The notes below the pieces were generated by a model that ran no database searches, had not been told where the DNA came from, and worked only from the letters and a program-made list of their open reading frames with translations. From positions 1 to 59,080 of the forward strand of contig DATBFG010000092.1 of the NCBI GenBank assembly GCA_036558645.1: 59,080 nucleotides of DNA. The letters run 5' to 3'. Source of the DNA: DATBFG01 sp036558645. Lineage in GTDB: Bacteria; Acidobacteriota; Terriglobia; Terriglobales; Acidobacteriaceae. This document shows, in pieces, positions 1 to 9,505 of the stretch. Each line of letters begins with the position of its first letter. Within the stretch, counting starts at the first letter, position 1. The position numbers were made by a program, and so were the translations under genes.

Positions 1-126
1 ATCGAGCAGAAGAAAGGGATCGAAATCGGAAGTATTTCCGAAACCGAACGCACGGCGCAGGTGCACGCCCGCACCCTCGAGAGTGGGCTTGGACTTAATC
101 AGGCGCTTCACTGGGCGAATCGACAT
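1..126 (-). CDS. Pirin family protein, N-terminal part (runs off window start)
   Basis: Read on the minus strand from ATG at 126 to the window edge, 42 codons are open. They begin MSIRPVKRLI and continue with a GAGVHLRRAFG stretch and DPFLLLD, which is the characteristic opening of pirin-family cupin proteins. A strong ribosome binding site (AGGAGGGA) lies four bases before the ATG. Pirins are metal-binding bicupin proteins; some bacterial members have quercetinase activity or bind partner enzymes, but this fragment does not reach the metal-binding histidines, so no activity can be assigned. The gene is divergent from the sugar transporter at 428. The rest of the protein lies outside the window. 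Confidence 0.85.
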   Translation of the reverse strand, partial: MSIRPVKRLIKSKPTLEGAGVHLRRAFGFGNTSDFDPFLLLD

Positions 127-427
127 CGCTCCCTCCTGCACGAAACCGTAGCTTTGATTTTGAATTGGATTCATTCCAAAGCCTGGAAGGTTCCCACTTT
201 TTGCGACGGATTCCTTGTCGACGGAGGGCAGGCAGCAGAAAAGCCGCAGAGTTTGGTGCGAATTCATGTCGCGACCGAGCGCGCACGGAGACGATTCCCG
301 CCTTGAAAGCAGAGAGATTTTGCCACTGAAGATTCCATAGGCCATGCGAGATGAGGGTGTTATGATTCTGCCCAATGAGTGTTTTCCGCAGCAGAACCGC
401 CTTATTTCAATCCTCGAGAACCTAACT
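127..427. other. Divergent intergenic region, pirin / sugar transporter
   Basis: About 300 bases between the pirin start and the transporter start. It holds the pirin ribosome binding site (AGGAGGGA, minus strand, just right of 126) and a TATGAT hexamer at 361-366 that could be a -10 for the transporter, although I see no good -35 at the proper distance. No convincing gene is present. Confidence 0.4.
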
Positions 428-1717
428 ATGGCCGTCACAAAACCGTCGACACCCGTAGCTACGACCAGCGAAGTCACATCCACCTATCGAGCAGCTCTTG
501 CTGTAATGACCACGCTGTTTTTCATGTGGGGATTCGTGACCGTCCTGAACGATGTGCTGGTTCCTCACCTGAAGTCGATTTTCGATCTGAATTACACGAA
601 GGTGATGCTGATCCAGTTTGCATTCTTTTCTGCCTACTTCATTTTTTCAATACCGGCAGCGAAGGTGATTGACTGGTTGGGTTACAAGAAGACGCTCGTC
701 ATAGGGTTGTTGACGACGGGGCTTGGGGCGTTTTTGTTCATACCCGCCGCGACGGCTTTGTCGTACCCATTATTCCTATGTGCGCTGATGGTGCTTGCCG
801 CAGGAATTACGACTCTGCAGGTGGCTGCCAATCCATATGTGGCGGTGCTGGGCCCGGCCCAGACGGCATCAAGCAGGCTAAACCTGGTCCAAGCGTTTAA
901 TTCACTAGGAACGTTCGTTGGGCCTTTTATCGGTGGTCTCTTCATCCTGAGCGCGGCGCCGCAAACTGCCGAGGCGATTCGGCAGATGTCGGTGGAAGCC
1001 GCGCAGGCATATCGCCTTCACGAAGCTTCGTCGGTAAAAATGCCGTATATGGTGATTGGTCTCCTGTTGGTAGCCCTTGCTGTGACAATTGGATTGTTCA
1101 AACTCCCGCCGATTCCGAGTGCACACAAACACGGTGACGACACGCGCGGGGACAGTGTGTGGAAGCACCGCCATCTCGTACTGGGAGCGGTGGGAATTTT
1201 CGTGTACGTCGGCGCGGAGGTTTCGATTGGAAGCTTTCTGATCAACTACTTCGGACAGAAAGAAATCGCAGATCTTCCGGCTACAGTGGCGGCACGGTAT
1301 GTCGCCTTTTACTGGGGCGGTGCCATGGTCGGACGCTTTATTGGGTCGGCAATTCTGCAAAAGGTGCGCACAGGCACCGTGCTTGGAATCGCAGCGATGA
1401 TGGCGGCCATCCTGGTGGCAACATCGATGCTGAGCATCGGCTCGGTTGCAATGTGGAGCATCATCCTAGTCGGGCTCTTCAATTCGATCATGTTCCCGAG
1501 CATCTTCACTCTTGGCATTGCGGAGTTGGGTCCCCTGACCGGCGATGGTTCAGGGATGCTGGTGATGGCAATCGTAGGTGGGGCGATCCTGCCGGTGCTA
1601 CAAGGCGCCATCGCTGATCGCATCGGGATCCACCATGCCTTTATTCTTCCAATCATTTGCTACATGTACATCGTCTATTATGCACTCCGAGGTTCCAAGC
1701 CGACGGTTACGGCATGA
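428..1717 (+). CDS. Sugar MFS transporter, FucP/GluP (FHS) type
   Basis: Twelve-helix major facilitator protein of about 429 residues from ATG 428. The first helix carries FFMWGFVTVLNDVL and helix 5 the AANPYVAVLGP stretch; both are hallmarks of the fucose/glucose/galactose:H+ symporter group (FHS family: FucP, GluP). It probably imports a hexose with protons across the inner membrane; the exact sugar cannot be read. The frame is open upstream to 344, and an ATG at 362 follows GAGGG, so a longer form is possible. I chose 428 because family members begin shortly before helix 1 and TATGAT at 361-366 may be a -10 element. The pirin gene is divergent and glycogen phosphorylase follows after 265 bp. 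Confidence 0.88.
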   Translation: MAVTKPSTPVATTSEVTSTYRAALAVMTTLFFMWGFVTVLNDVLVPHLKSIFDLNYTKVMLIQFAFFSAYFIFSIPAAKVIDWLGYKKTLVIGLLTTGLGAFLFIPAATALSYPLFLCALMVLAAGITTLQVAANPYVAVLGPAQTASSRLNLVQAFNSLGTFVGPFIGGLFILSAAPQTAEAIRQMSVEAAQAYRLHEASSVKMPYMVIGLLLVALAVTIGLFKLPPIPSAHKHGDDTRGDSVWKHRHLVLGAVGIFVYVGAEVSIGSFLINYFGQKEIADLPATVAARYVAFYWGGAMVGRFIGSAILQKVRTGTVLGIAAMMAAILVATSMLSIGSVAMWSIILVGLFNSIMFPSIFTLGIAELGPLTGDGSGMLVMAIVGGAILPVLQGAIADRIGIHHAFILPIICYMYIVYYALRGSKPTVTA

Positions 1718-1982
1718 CTGCACCGCATCGATGGGAGCGCTCATAATAGAGTAACGCCAGAACGTTGCGAGGGGCGCCCCTCACCGGCCGACATACAAAC
1801 GATATCTATCGCGCGGGGCACGCACGACATCCTGACAAGTAGCGGACAAGTCTTCTTATTGCCTTAGTCTGCGAAAGTGCGGCACTTTGGTTTGGATCGG
1901 TCAAGATTGTCAGTTTCGACGGATTTTCGATGCGCTTAAGATAATGTTGTGATGATGTTGCGAAAACTCGGGGGGTTTTAAT

Positions 1983-4460
1983 ATGGAGATCGAACAACAA
2001 TCCAACAACACGATCGACAGGACAGAACCCCGGAGCTTAATGCTGGACGCAAAAATCGACTATCACCTGCAGTACACCCTCGCCAAACGCCCCGGAGAGG
2101 GAACTTCGAACGACTACTATCGGGCCCTCGCAAACTCTTTAAGACCGTATATTCTCGACGCCCTTTGGGCGACCGAAGACCGCTTCCGAGCCGCGTCTGC
2201 CAAGCGTATGTATTACCTGTCGTTGGAGTTTCTGGTGGGGCGGTGCCTGCGGAGCAACTTGGCGAATCTCGGGCTTTACGAAGCCTGCCAAAAAGCGCTA
2301 GACGCACGTCATGTCAGCTTGGCTGATGTCCTGGAAGCTGAACCGGATCCTGCCTTGGGCAACGGCGGCCTCGGGCGCCTGGCCGCTTGCTTTCTGGATT
2401 CACTCGCGAGCTTGGGCATGCCGGGGTACGGGTACGGCATTAACTACGAATTTGGTTTGTTTAAGCAGGAAATTCGAGGCGGACGGCAATACGAAACGCC
2501 CGATCAGTGGTTCGCGAACGAGTCGCCATGGATGCTCGAACGTGCGGTTGATCTTTGTCTGGTTCCCGTTTATGGCCATGTCGAGCAGGGCGCGGACCGC
2601 CTTGGAAATCCGAATCCGATGTGGATGGACTGGCGTCTGATCGTCGGTATTCCCTATGATCTGCCGATTGTCGGGCGCGGCGGCCGGACGGTCAACTATC
2701 TTCGCCTGTTCTCGGCGAGATCTTCAAGCGAGTTCGACATGAACATCTTCAACACCGGCGACTATGTCCGTGCGGTGCAGGAGAAGATCTCTTCCGAAAA
2801 TATTTCGAAGGTCCTTTATCCCAACGATGCCGCCCCATCGGGGCGCGAGTTGCGCTTGCTGCAAGAATATTTCCTTGTTGCCTGCTCGGTCCGCGACATC
2901 ATGGGCCGTTTCTTCAAGGAACATGACCGCATTGAGCTATTCCCCGAGAAAGTCGCCATCCACATGAACGACACGCATCCCGCGCTGACGGTGGCGGAAC
3001 TGATGCGCATTTTGGTTGACGAACATGAAGTGCCATGGGAAAAGGCTTGGGAATGGACGCAGGCAGTTTGTGCCTATACCAACCACACCTTAATGGGTGA
3101 AGCGCTCGAGAGGTGGCCGATGGGCCTGCTTGAGTATGTGATACCGCGTCACCTGCAAGTAATTATGGAAATCAATCACCGCTTCCTCGAACAGGTGAGG
3201 GTGCTCTGGTCGCATGATGAGGCGAGGGTACAGAGAATGTCCCTGGTGGAGGAGGGTAATGAAAAGTCCGTTCGCATGGCGAATCTGGCCATCCTCGGCA
3301 GCCATGCGGTGAATGGGGTCTCGAAGTTGCATTCGCAGTTGGTCAGGGAAGAACTCTTGCCTGACTTCGCCGCCCTGTGGCCGGACCGCTTTCACAATAA
3401 GACCAATGGGATAAACCACCGTCGCTGGCTAGTCGAGGCGAATGCTCCTCTGACGGGCCTCATCTCACGCACCATCAGCAAAGAATGGATCTCGAGTCCC
3501 TCGCGTTTGCAGGAACTAGCGGCGCATGCAGGCTCGGAAGAATTGCAGACGGAGTTTTTCGAGACGAAATACCAAGCCAAACTGCGGCTCGCCAAACTTA
3601 TTCGTGAGCGTACTGGTGTCATTGTCAACAACGCTAGCCTTTTTGATGTTCAGGTAAAGCGCATCCATGAGTACAAGCGCCAACTCCTTAACGTGCTTTC
3701 GATTCTCCATCAATATCTTGGGTTGATCGAAGACGGAATCGCTCCTCGCGTGCCGCGTACCTGGATTTTTGCGGGCAAGGCGGCGCCGGGATACTACATG
3801 GCGAAGTTGATCGTGAAGCTGATCAACGACCTCAGTCAGTGCATCCTGCGCGATCCAAGGGTTACGGATTTGTTCTCCGTGGTGTTCTTGCCCGACTACA
3901 AGGTTTCGATGGCGGAGAAGATCATTCCCGCAGCCGATTTGAGTGAACAGATTTCGACAGCCGGCATGGAAGCATCCGGCACTGGCAATATGAAATTGGC
4001 GATGAACGGCGCGCTCACGATCGGAACTCTGGATGGCGCGAACATTGAAATCCAGGAAGCTGTGGGTGCCGACAATATTTTCATCTTCGGCCTGACCGCC
4101 GGCGAAATCCGCCAGCACCGTCAGAACAAGACGTATGTCTCGATGGACTACTACCACCAGAATCCATGTATCCGCCGGGTTATCGATTTCCTGGATAGCA
4201 AGGAACTCTGCGGGTCCGAGCCGGGAATCTACAAGCCGATTCGGCAGGTCTTGCTGAGCGGAGGCGATCCATATTTCAACCTTGCGGATCTCGAGTCCTA
4301 CCTACAAAAGCAAGAGGAAGTCACTACCGCGTACCTCGAGAAATCTTCGTGGGGAAGGAAGGCTCTTCTGAATATTTCGGGAATGGGCTTCTTCTCAAGC
4401 GACCGAACGGTCATGGAATACGCCCGCGATACTTGGCACATCAAGTCGTACCGCGAGTGA
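1983..4460 (+). CDS. glgP: Glycogen/starch (alpha-glucan) phosphorylase
   Basis: An 825-residue GT35 phosphorylase, the usual length for the bacterial/eukaryotic glycogen phosphorylase class. It releases glucose 1-phosphate from the non-reducing end of alpha-1,4-glucans using inorganic phosphate and pyridoxal phosphate. Visible marks are DPALGNGGLGRLAACF near residue 120, RIHEYKRQLLN near residue 560, and EASGTGNMKLAMNGA near residue 665, whose lysine forms the Schiff base with PLP. ATG 1983 follows a GGGGGG tract at a suitable distance. The gene stands alone between a sugar transporter and the transhydrogenase operon; no other glycogen genes are present. A hexose transporter and a glucan phosphorylase side by side suggest local carbohydrate handling, but 265 bp separate them. 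Confidence 0.96.
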   Translation: MEIEQQSNNTIDRTEPRSLMLDAKIDYHLQYTLAKRPGEGTSNDYYRALANSLRPYILDALWATEDRFRAASAKRMYYLSLEFLVGRCLRSNLANLGLYEACQKALDARHVSLADVLEAEPDPALGNGGLGRLAACFLDSLASLGMPGYGYGINYEFGLFKQEIRGGRQYETPDQWFANESPWMLERAVDLCLVPVYGHVEQGADRLGNPNPMWMDWRLIVGIPYDLPIVGRGGRTVNYLRLFSARSSSEFDMNIFNTGDYVRAVQEKISSENISKVLYPNDAAPSGRELRLLQEYFLVACSVRDIMGRFFKEHDRIELFPEKVAIHMNDTHPALTVAELMRILVDEHEVPWEKAWEWTQAVCAYTNHTLMGEALERWPMGLLEYVIPRHLQVIMEINHRFLEQVRVLWSHDEARVQRMSLVEEGNEKSVRMANLAILGSHAVNGVSKLHSQLVREELLPDFAALWPDRFHNKTNGINHRRWLVEANAPLTGLISRTISKEWISSPSRLQELAAHAGSEELQTEFFETKYQAKLRLAKLIRERTGVIVNNASLFDVQVKRIHEYKRQLLNVLSILHQYLGLIEDGIAPRVPRTWIFAGKAAPGYYMAKLIVKLINDLSQCILRDPRVTDLFSVVFLPDYKVSMAEKIIPAADLSEQISTAGMEASGTGNMKLAMNGALTIGTLDGANIEIQEAVGADNIFIFGLTAGEIRQHRQNKTYVSMDYYHQNPCIRRVIDFLDSKELCGSEPGIYKPIRQVLLSGGDPYFNLADLESYLQKQEEVTTAYLEKSSWGRKALLNISGMGFFSSDRTVMEYARDTWHIKSYRE

Positions 4461-4579
4461 TTCCTTACAATTCCGTCGCAACTGCAAGTGATTCCCTCCC
4501 AAGTAGCGAGCGGCATCCCCGATTTGTGGTCAGTAAGCTAGAATGAAGGGCCGTTAGCAAAACATCAGAGGGTGGCTGC

Positions 4580-5758
4580 TTGATCGTCGGTGTTCCGAAA
4601 GAAAGTTATCCAGGAGAGCGCAGGGTTGCGCTGGTCCCTGTGGTTATTCCCACCTTACTTAAGGCGGGATTCCAGATCATGGTGGAATCCGGCGCCGGAG
4701 TAGAAGCCGGGTATCCGGACGCGCGTTACACCGAAAAGGGTGCCCAGGTTGCAGCCGACCGTGCCGCCGTGTTCAAGGCGGCCGATATCATTGTCCAGGT
4801 CCTCTCCTACGGATCGAACGACCTGACCGGACGCACTGACCTTCCCTTGTTTCGGCCAGGCCAGGTGCTGATCGGTTTTCTGCGACCGCTGGGATCGTCG
4901 GAAATCAACCTTGAGATTGCGAATTCCGGTGTGACGGCATTTTCGGTGGAACTGATTCCCCGCACAACGCGGGCTCAGAGCATGGACGCGCTTTCGTCGA
5001 TGGGAACACTTTGCGGATACAAAGCGGTGCTGGTGTCGGCGGATCACCATCCCCGTGTTTTCCCGATGCTGACAACTGCGGCGGGAACGATCACGCCCGC
5101 ACGAGTGTTGGTTATCGGCGCTGGAGTCGCGGGTTTGCAGGCGATCGCCACGGCGCGAAGACTGGGAGCTGTAGCATCAGCCTACGATCTGCGTCCAGCC
5201 GCGAAAGAACAAGTGCAAAGCCTTGGCGGCAGATTCGTTGAGTTGCCGATCGAAGCATCCGACGCGCAGGATGCCCGTGGATATGCGCGCGCACAGGATG
5301 AAAGTTTCTACCGGCGACAGCGCGAGTTGCTTGGAAAAGTCGTGCAAGAAAGTGATGTGGTCATTGCAGCTGCCGTGGTTCCGGGGAAGAAGTCACCGGT
5401 GCTGGTGACGCGCGATATGGTCGAGAGGATGGAACCGGGATCGGTCATCTTCGATCTGGCGGCAGAACGTGGCGGCAACTGCGAGCTGACGCGAACGGGG
5501 CAAACAGTAGTCGAACACGGCGTTACGATCATTGGCGCGATCAATGTCGCGAGTGGCGTGCCCTATCACGCCAGCCAGATGTACGCGCGCAACATCACGG
5601 CGTTCCTGCAGTATTTGGTGAAAGACGGGAAGCTGAACCTGAACCTGGAAGACGAGATCATTCGCGAGACGCTGGTTATCCATGGCGGGCAAGTGGTGAA
5701 TGCACGCGTTCGAGAAGCATTTTCGATGCCGGCGCTTGCTCCTCCGGTTACCGCATAA
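4580..5758 (+). CDS. pntA: NAD(P) transhydrogenase subunit alpha part 1
   Basis: A 392-residue protein covering domain I, the NAD(H)-binding domain, of proton-translocating transhydrogenase. It opens IVGVPKESYPGERRVALVP and has a Rossmann VIGAGVAGLQAIATARRLGA segment near residue 180, as in PntA and alanine dehydrogenase; the downstream membrane and beta subunits settle the identity. The start is TTG 4580, placed after an AGAGGGTGG ribosome binding site. In this split form the membrane part of alpha is a separate gene (5789). The enzyme couples hydride transfer between NADH and NADP+ to proton movement across the inner membrane and supplies NADPH. Confidence 0.93.
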   Translation: MIVGVPKESYPGERRVALVPVVIPTLLKAGFQIMVESGAGVEAGYPDARYTEKGAQVAADRAAVFKAADIIVQVLSYGSNDLTGRTDLPLFRPGQVLIGFLRPLGSSEINLEIANSGVTAFSVELIPRTTRAQSMDALSSMGTLCGYKAVLVSADHHPRVFPMLTTAAGTITPARVLVIGAGVAGLQAIATARRLGAVASAYDLRPAAKEQVQSLGGRFVELPIEASDAQDARGYARAQDESFYRRQRELLGKVVQESDVVIAAAVVPGKKSPVLVTRDMVERMEPGSVIFDLAAERGGNCELTRTGQTVVEHGVTIIGAINVASGVPYHASQMYARNITAFLQYLVKDGKLNLNLEDEIIRETLVIHGGQVVNARVREAFSMPALAPPVTA

Positions 5759-5788
5759 GCGCCGTAAGAAGTTAAAGGACAGGCAAAG

Positions 5789-6082
5789 ATGAGTTCCACT
5801 CTCCTCAACGGGCTATTCATATTCATGTTGGCGGGATTCATAGGATTCGAAGTGATCCGCCGCGTCTCACCGCTACTGCACACACCGCTGATGTCGCTGA
5901 CCAACGCCCTTGACGCGATAGCGGTAGTCGGAGCGATCGTCCTGGTCGGCGAACGGAAGAGTGAACTGGCCACCATTCTGGGGGCGATCGCAATCATCGC
6001 TGCCACCAGCAACATCGTCGGAGGCTTCATCATCACGGAGCGCATGCTGAAGATGTTCAAGACGAGCCGACCGACCAAATGA
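5789..6082 (+). CDS. NAD(P) transhydrogenase subunit alpha part 2 (membrane)
   Basis: A 97-residue membrane protein corresponding to the transmembrane half of subunit alpha, which is fused to PntA in E. coli but separate here. Three hydrophobic helices are visible: residues 5-20, about 40-55, and the segment around GAIAIIAATSNIVGGF near residues 68-85, which is a conserved helix of the proton channel. Its stop overlaps the start of the beta-subunit gene by ATGA (6079-6082), implying coupled translation. It lies 30 bp after part 1 in a clear three-gene operon. Confidence 0.92.
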   Translation: MSSTLLNGLFIFMLAGFIGFEVIRRVSPLLHTPLMSLTNALDAIAVVGAIVLVGERKSELATILGAIAIIAATSNIVGGFIITERMLKMFKTSRPTK

Positions 6083-7470
6083 ACACTCTGCCCGTCACAC
6101 AAAGCGTCATTGAGATCATCTATCTCCTAGCCAGCATCCTCTTTATTCTTTCGCTGAAATGGATGAGCTCGCCGAGCACGGCGCGACGGGGGATCCACGC
6201 CGGAGAGTTCGGCATGCTGCTGGCGATCGGCGGCACGCTGCTGCAACACGGCATCGTGGACTACACCACCATCACTATTTCTCTGGTGATTGGAACGATT
6301 ATCGGCATTCCGCTGGGCCGAGTACACATGACCGCAGTCCCGCAGCGAACCGCACTGAGCCATGCCTTCGGCGCACTTTGCGTGACGCTCGTCGGGACGG
6401 CGGAATACTACCTGCGCACTCCGGACGTATCGAAGTTCATGATGTCGGTGCTTTCGATGGAAGTCATCCTCGGGTCGCTGACATTCACCGGCAGCCTGAT
6501 GGCGGCGGGAAAGCTGCAAGAGATTCTGCCGCAGCGGCCTCTTGTATATCGCGGCCAAAATGTCGTGAATGCGCTGCTGTTCGCCTCAGCCGTATTCGTG
6601 GCCGTTTATCTGGTGTTCAATCCCGGAGAGAGCCAGCTCTACCCGTTCATGATTGGAATCGCGTTGGTTTTTGGAGTGTTGCTGGTCATTCCGATCGGCG
6701 GCGCGGATATGCCCACGGTCATCTCACTGTTGAATGCGTACGCCGGACTGTCGGCCGCGGCAATGGGATTCGTGTTAGACAGCAAGCTGCTAATCATCGC
6801 GGGCGCGCTGGATGGATCGTCGGGATTCATTCTGTCGGTGATCATGTCGAAGGCGATGAACCGATCATTCAGCAACGTGCTGTTCGGAGGCTTCGGACAA
6901 CTCCAGACCTCCGCCGCCGCAGGACAGGAAGCGAAGACGACCCGCAGCGCCACGCCGGAAGAGGCTGCCGCAATTCTTTCTGCAGCAAACAAGGTTGTTG
7001 TCGTGCCGGGTTATGGTATGGCGGTTTCGCAGGCACAGCACAAGGTGCGCGAGCTGTATGACGCGCTCGCGAAGCGCGGAGTGGATGTTAATTTCGCGAT
7101 TCATCCTGTCGCTGGACGCATGCCCGGACATATGAACGTTCTGCTAGCAGAGGCCGATATTCCTTATGACCGCCTGCATGATATGGACGAGATCAACGGT
7201 GACTTTCCGCAAACCGATGTCGCGCTAATCATCGGTGCAAATGATGTGACTAATCCGGCAGCGCGAACCGATCGCACCAGCCCAATTTTCGGAATGCCGA
7301 TTCTGGACGTAGACAAAGCACGGACGGTGATGGTCATCAAGCGCGGCATGAGCCCGGGTTTTGCAGGGATCGATAATCCTCTTTATTACTTCGACAAGAC
7401 GCTCATGCTATTCGGCGACGCGAAAGGTTTCGTGGGCAACATCGTGAAAGAGTTGAGCGGGGAGGGGTAG
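6079..7470 (+). CDS. pntB: NAD(P) transhydrogenase subunit beta
   Basis: A 463-residue PntB. The N-terminal roughly 260 residues are a multi-helix membrane domain that includes the GGADMPTVISLLNAYAGLSAAA segment of the proton path. The C-terminal domain III binds NADP(H): VVVPGYGMAVSQAQH near residue 315, HPVAGRMPGHMNVLLAEA near 340, and GANDVTNPAAR near 390 are the conserved nucleotide-binding stretches. It forms the enzyme with the two preceding gene products and overlaps the previous gene by four bases. The gene is followed by a convergent sulfatase-fold gene. Confidence 0.95.
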   Translation: MNTLPVTQSVIEIIYLLASILFILSLKWMSSPSTARRGIHAGEFGMLLAIGGTLLQHGIVDYTTITISLVIGTIIGIPLGRVHMTAVPQRTALSHAFGALCVTLVGTAEYYLRTPDVSKFMMSVLSMEVILGSLTFTGSLMAAGKLQEILPQRPLVYRGQNVVNALLFASAVFVAVYLVFNPGESQLYPFMIGIALVFGVLLVIPIGGADMPTVISLLNAYAGLSAAAMGFVLDSKLLIIAGALDGSSGFILSVIMSKAMNRSFSNVLFGGFGQLQTSAAAGQEAKTTRSATPEEAAAILSAANKVVVVPGYGMAVSQAQHKVRELYDALAKRGVDVNFAIHPVAGRMPGHMNVLLAEADIPYDRLHDMDEINGDFPQTDVALIIGANDVTNPAARTDRTSPIFGMPILDVDKARTVMVIKRGMSPGFAGIDNPLYYFDKTLMLFGDAKGFVGNIVKELSGEG

Positions 7471-7527
7471 TTGATTGTGCGGCGACGGGTCCGCATATTC
7501 TATGTAAGGACCCTCGTAAACAAAGGG

Positions 7528-7594
7528 TTACTCCACTTCGCTCGGCGAACGCCTTCGCTCTGGTCAGAATGACAAGTTGCGCTTAGGATGACAA
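7528..7594. repeat. Possible dispersed intergenic repeat
   Basis: Between two convergent stops, the text CTTCGCTCGG, CTTCGCTCTGG and TCAGAATGACA, then a second GGATGACAAGG, recurs in a self-similar way. Acidobacterial and other soil genomes often carry dispersed elements with this flavour. There is only one copy in this window, so the call rests on internal repetition. Confidence 0.3.
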
Positions 7595-7602
7595 GGTCTA
7601 CC

Positions 7603-9303
7603 TTATTTCCCTAACTGTTGTGCTCGCGTCTGCTCTTTTTTCGCATCTTCTGCGCGGCCGAGTTTCTGATATGCCTCCCCTAGCATCGCGTGGGCGCTTC
7701 CGCATTCAGCCAGCCGCGATGCTGCGATTTCCAGGTGAACCGCTGCAGTCTTAACATCGCCAGTTTTGAGCAAGCTCATGCCCATGTAGTAGTGCGCCCA
7801 AGAAGCATCCGGCTGAAGTTCAATTGCCTTATGCAGGTATTTCACTGCTTCAGCGAATTTCTGCTGCTGCGTGCTCGCCACTCCCAGCGCGTACTGCGCA
7901 AGATAAATGTCTCCTTTCTTGGCGACGATAGGCTGAAGTGCAGCGATGGCTTTGTCCGGCTGCCCACCCAGCACGTCGGAATACGCGCTCAGGACTTTGT
8001 TGGCGGTTGCAATTTCATCTTTGGGGTCGGTGCCGGTGGCTGCCGTGCTCGCGCCTGCTGACTTCTGCAGGCCAACGTAACCCAACGAAGCCAGCTTCTG
8101 CATCTCCGACGAACTGAGTTGACTGCCACCCTTCGCGCCTTGGCTGAAGTGTTGATCGAATGACGCCAACTGTCCGGCGATTGTGTCGAGAGTTCCCTTC
8201 GAACTCTGCGCCAGGTTTTTCGTTGCACCGGGATCAGCAATCACGTCGTAGAGCTCAGGCTTCGGTGCGCGAATGTATAGATACTTGTTCGCGATCCAGG
8301 ATTCGAGACCGCTCCAGCCGAATCCTCGCTGCGATAAGTCGCTGCTGGCGTAAACCTGTTGGTCTGCCGTCGAGCTTGCCTTCGCAATCCGAAGAAGGGA
8401 TTGCCCCTGCATTTGGGATGGAACGGGTACTTCGGCGGCTTCGAGCGCAGTCGGGGCTACATCGACCAGGCGAACTCGGCTTGAGACGCGCTTGCCGGCA
8501 AGCTGATTCTTCGGAAGCTTCACCAGGAGCGGCACGCGCGTGGTTTCGTCATATAAGAAGATGCCGTGGGTATCTTCGCCATGGGCCCCTAGGCTTTCGC
8601 CGTGGTCGGCGACAACGATGATGATGGCATCGTCATAGAGATTTTGCGTGCGTAGCGAGCTTAGTAACTTGCTGAGTGCTGTGTCGGTGGCGCGGACTGC
8701 ATTGTCGTAGGAGGCTCCATACGGTGCGTGAGGGTCGTTGAGATGAATCCAAACAAAAAAAGGTCCCTTCGCATTCTTGGTGATCCACCCAATGGCCCGC
8801 GTAACGACTTGATCTCCGCGACGCTCGACTGAGCCAAAGCGGTTCTCACCCGCTTGCGGAGGGTGGAAGCCGGCGTCATAGGCTTCGAATCCGCGATCGA
8901 AGCCGGGAGCAAATCCGTTGCGCGGATCGAGAGCGATCGAACCAACGAACGCAGCAGTGTGATATCCCTTAGCGTGAAGCACGTCAGGTAGATACGGAAG
9001 AGTCGCCGCGAGGGGAGAGCCGAATTCAGTAGCCTGAGTAGTCTGGGGATAAGTCCCGGTCAGTATGGTTGCGTGCGATGTGACGGTTGTCGGCGCCTGA
9101 GTGTAAGCCTTCTCAAAGACGATCGCATTCTGCGCTAACCCGTCGATGCTGGGAGTGAGCTTACTCTTCGCGCCCAGGAATCCCATGCGGTCGGCCCGGG
9201 TTGAGTCAAGGGTGACCAAGATGACGTTAGGCTTCGACGCCGCGCCTAGAGCCGTGGGAATAGACACCACCAGAACAAGCAACCAAACTGCTTTCCGGAA
9301 CAT
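7603..9303 (-). CDS. Exported sulfatase-fold protein with C-terminal TPR repeats
   Basis: A 566-residue protein with signal peptide MFRKAVWLLVLVVSIPTALG. Residues 25-380 have the alkaline phosphatase/sulfatase fold: NVILVTLDSTRADR (metal-binding Asp), QAPTTVTSHATILTG at 69-83, and VADHGESLGAHGE. True sulfatases need Cys or Ser at the formylglycine position (C-x-P-S-R); here the aligned residue is Thr73 in T-V-T-S-H, so formylglycine cannot form. A direct Thr nucleophile, as in phosphodiesterases of the superfamily, is more likely than sulfatase activity. A MQKLASLGYVGL linker near residue 410 leads into roughly four tetratricopeptide units to the C-terminus. It is divergent from the phosphodiesterase cluster at 9506. 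The substrate is unknown. Confidence 0.82.
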   Translation of the reverse strand: MFRKAVWLLVLVVSIPTALGAASKPNVILVTLDSTRADRMGFLGAKSKLTPSIDGLAQNAIVFEKAYTQAPTTVTSHATILTGTYPQTTQATEFGSPLAATLPYLPDVLHAKGYHTAAFVGSIALDPRNGFAPGFDRGFEAYDAGFHPPQAGENRFGSVERRGDQVVTRAIGWITKNAKGPFFVWIHLNDPHAPYGASYDNAVRATDTALSKLLSSLRTQNLYDDAIIIVVADHGESLGAHGEDTHGIFLYDETTRVPLLVKLPKNQLAGKRVSSRVRLVDVAPTALEAAEVPVPSQMQGQSLLRIAKASSTADQQVYASSDLSQRGFGWSGLESWIANKYLYIRAPKPELYDVIADPGATKNLAQSSKGTLDTIAGQLASFDQHFSQGAKGGSQLSSSEMQKLASLGYVGLQKSAGASTAATGTDPKDEIATANKVLSAYSDVLGGQPDKAIAALQPIVAKKGDIYLAQYALGVASTQQQKFAEAVKYLHKAIELQPDASWAHYYMGMSLLKTGDVKTAAVHLEIAASRLAECGSAHAMLGEAYQKLGRAEDAKKEQTRAQQLGK

Positions 9304-9370
9304 GGAATCAGTCTAATGCCTGCAGCGATTTTCCTGAAAGAAGGCTTCCCGGCGAGAGTCTTTCCCTCCC

Positions 9371-9399
9371 TTGACACAACCCGTGCTCCACGCCAGAAT
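9371..9399 (+). promoter_or_regulatory. Sigma-70-type promoter for the phosphodiesterase cluster
   Basis: TTGACA at 9371-9376, a 17-base spacer, and CAGAAT at 9394-9399. Transcription would begin near 9406, leaving about 100 bases of leader before ATG 9506. It also argues against the longer reading frame that opens at 9371, which would begin inside the -35 box. Confidence 0.6.
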
Positions 9400-9505
9400 C
9401 ACCTATCTACCTATTTCCTGGGTATACCGCTCTTCTGTTGTTTTCCGCCTGCCCACCCGGGCAAATTGGGGAAACCATTTCGGAGCCTGGAAGATAAAAG
9501 GAAGC

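Noticed and set aside
61..306. 81-codon plus-strand ORF at the window start
   Set aside because: It is antisense to the pirin N-terminus and crosses the pirin ribosome binding site; its residues show no domain.
3516..4157. 213-codon minus-strand ORF inside glgP
   Set aside because: A shadow of a highly conserved enzyme gene that includes the PLP-lysine region; no recognisable protein features.
6159..7061. 300-codon plus-strand ORF in another frame of pntB
   Set aside because: Arg/His-rich composition typical of frame-shifted GC-rich coding DNA; pntB fully explains the region.
9371..9505. 45-residue N-terminal extension of the first phosphodiesterase
   Set aside because: It would start inside a TTGACA-N17-CAGAAT promoter and hide the lipoprotein signal; ATG 9506 has a good ribosome binding site.
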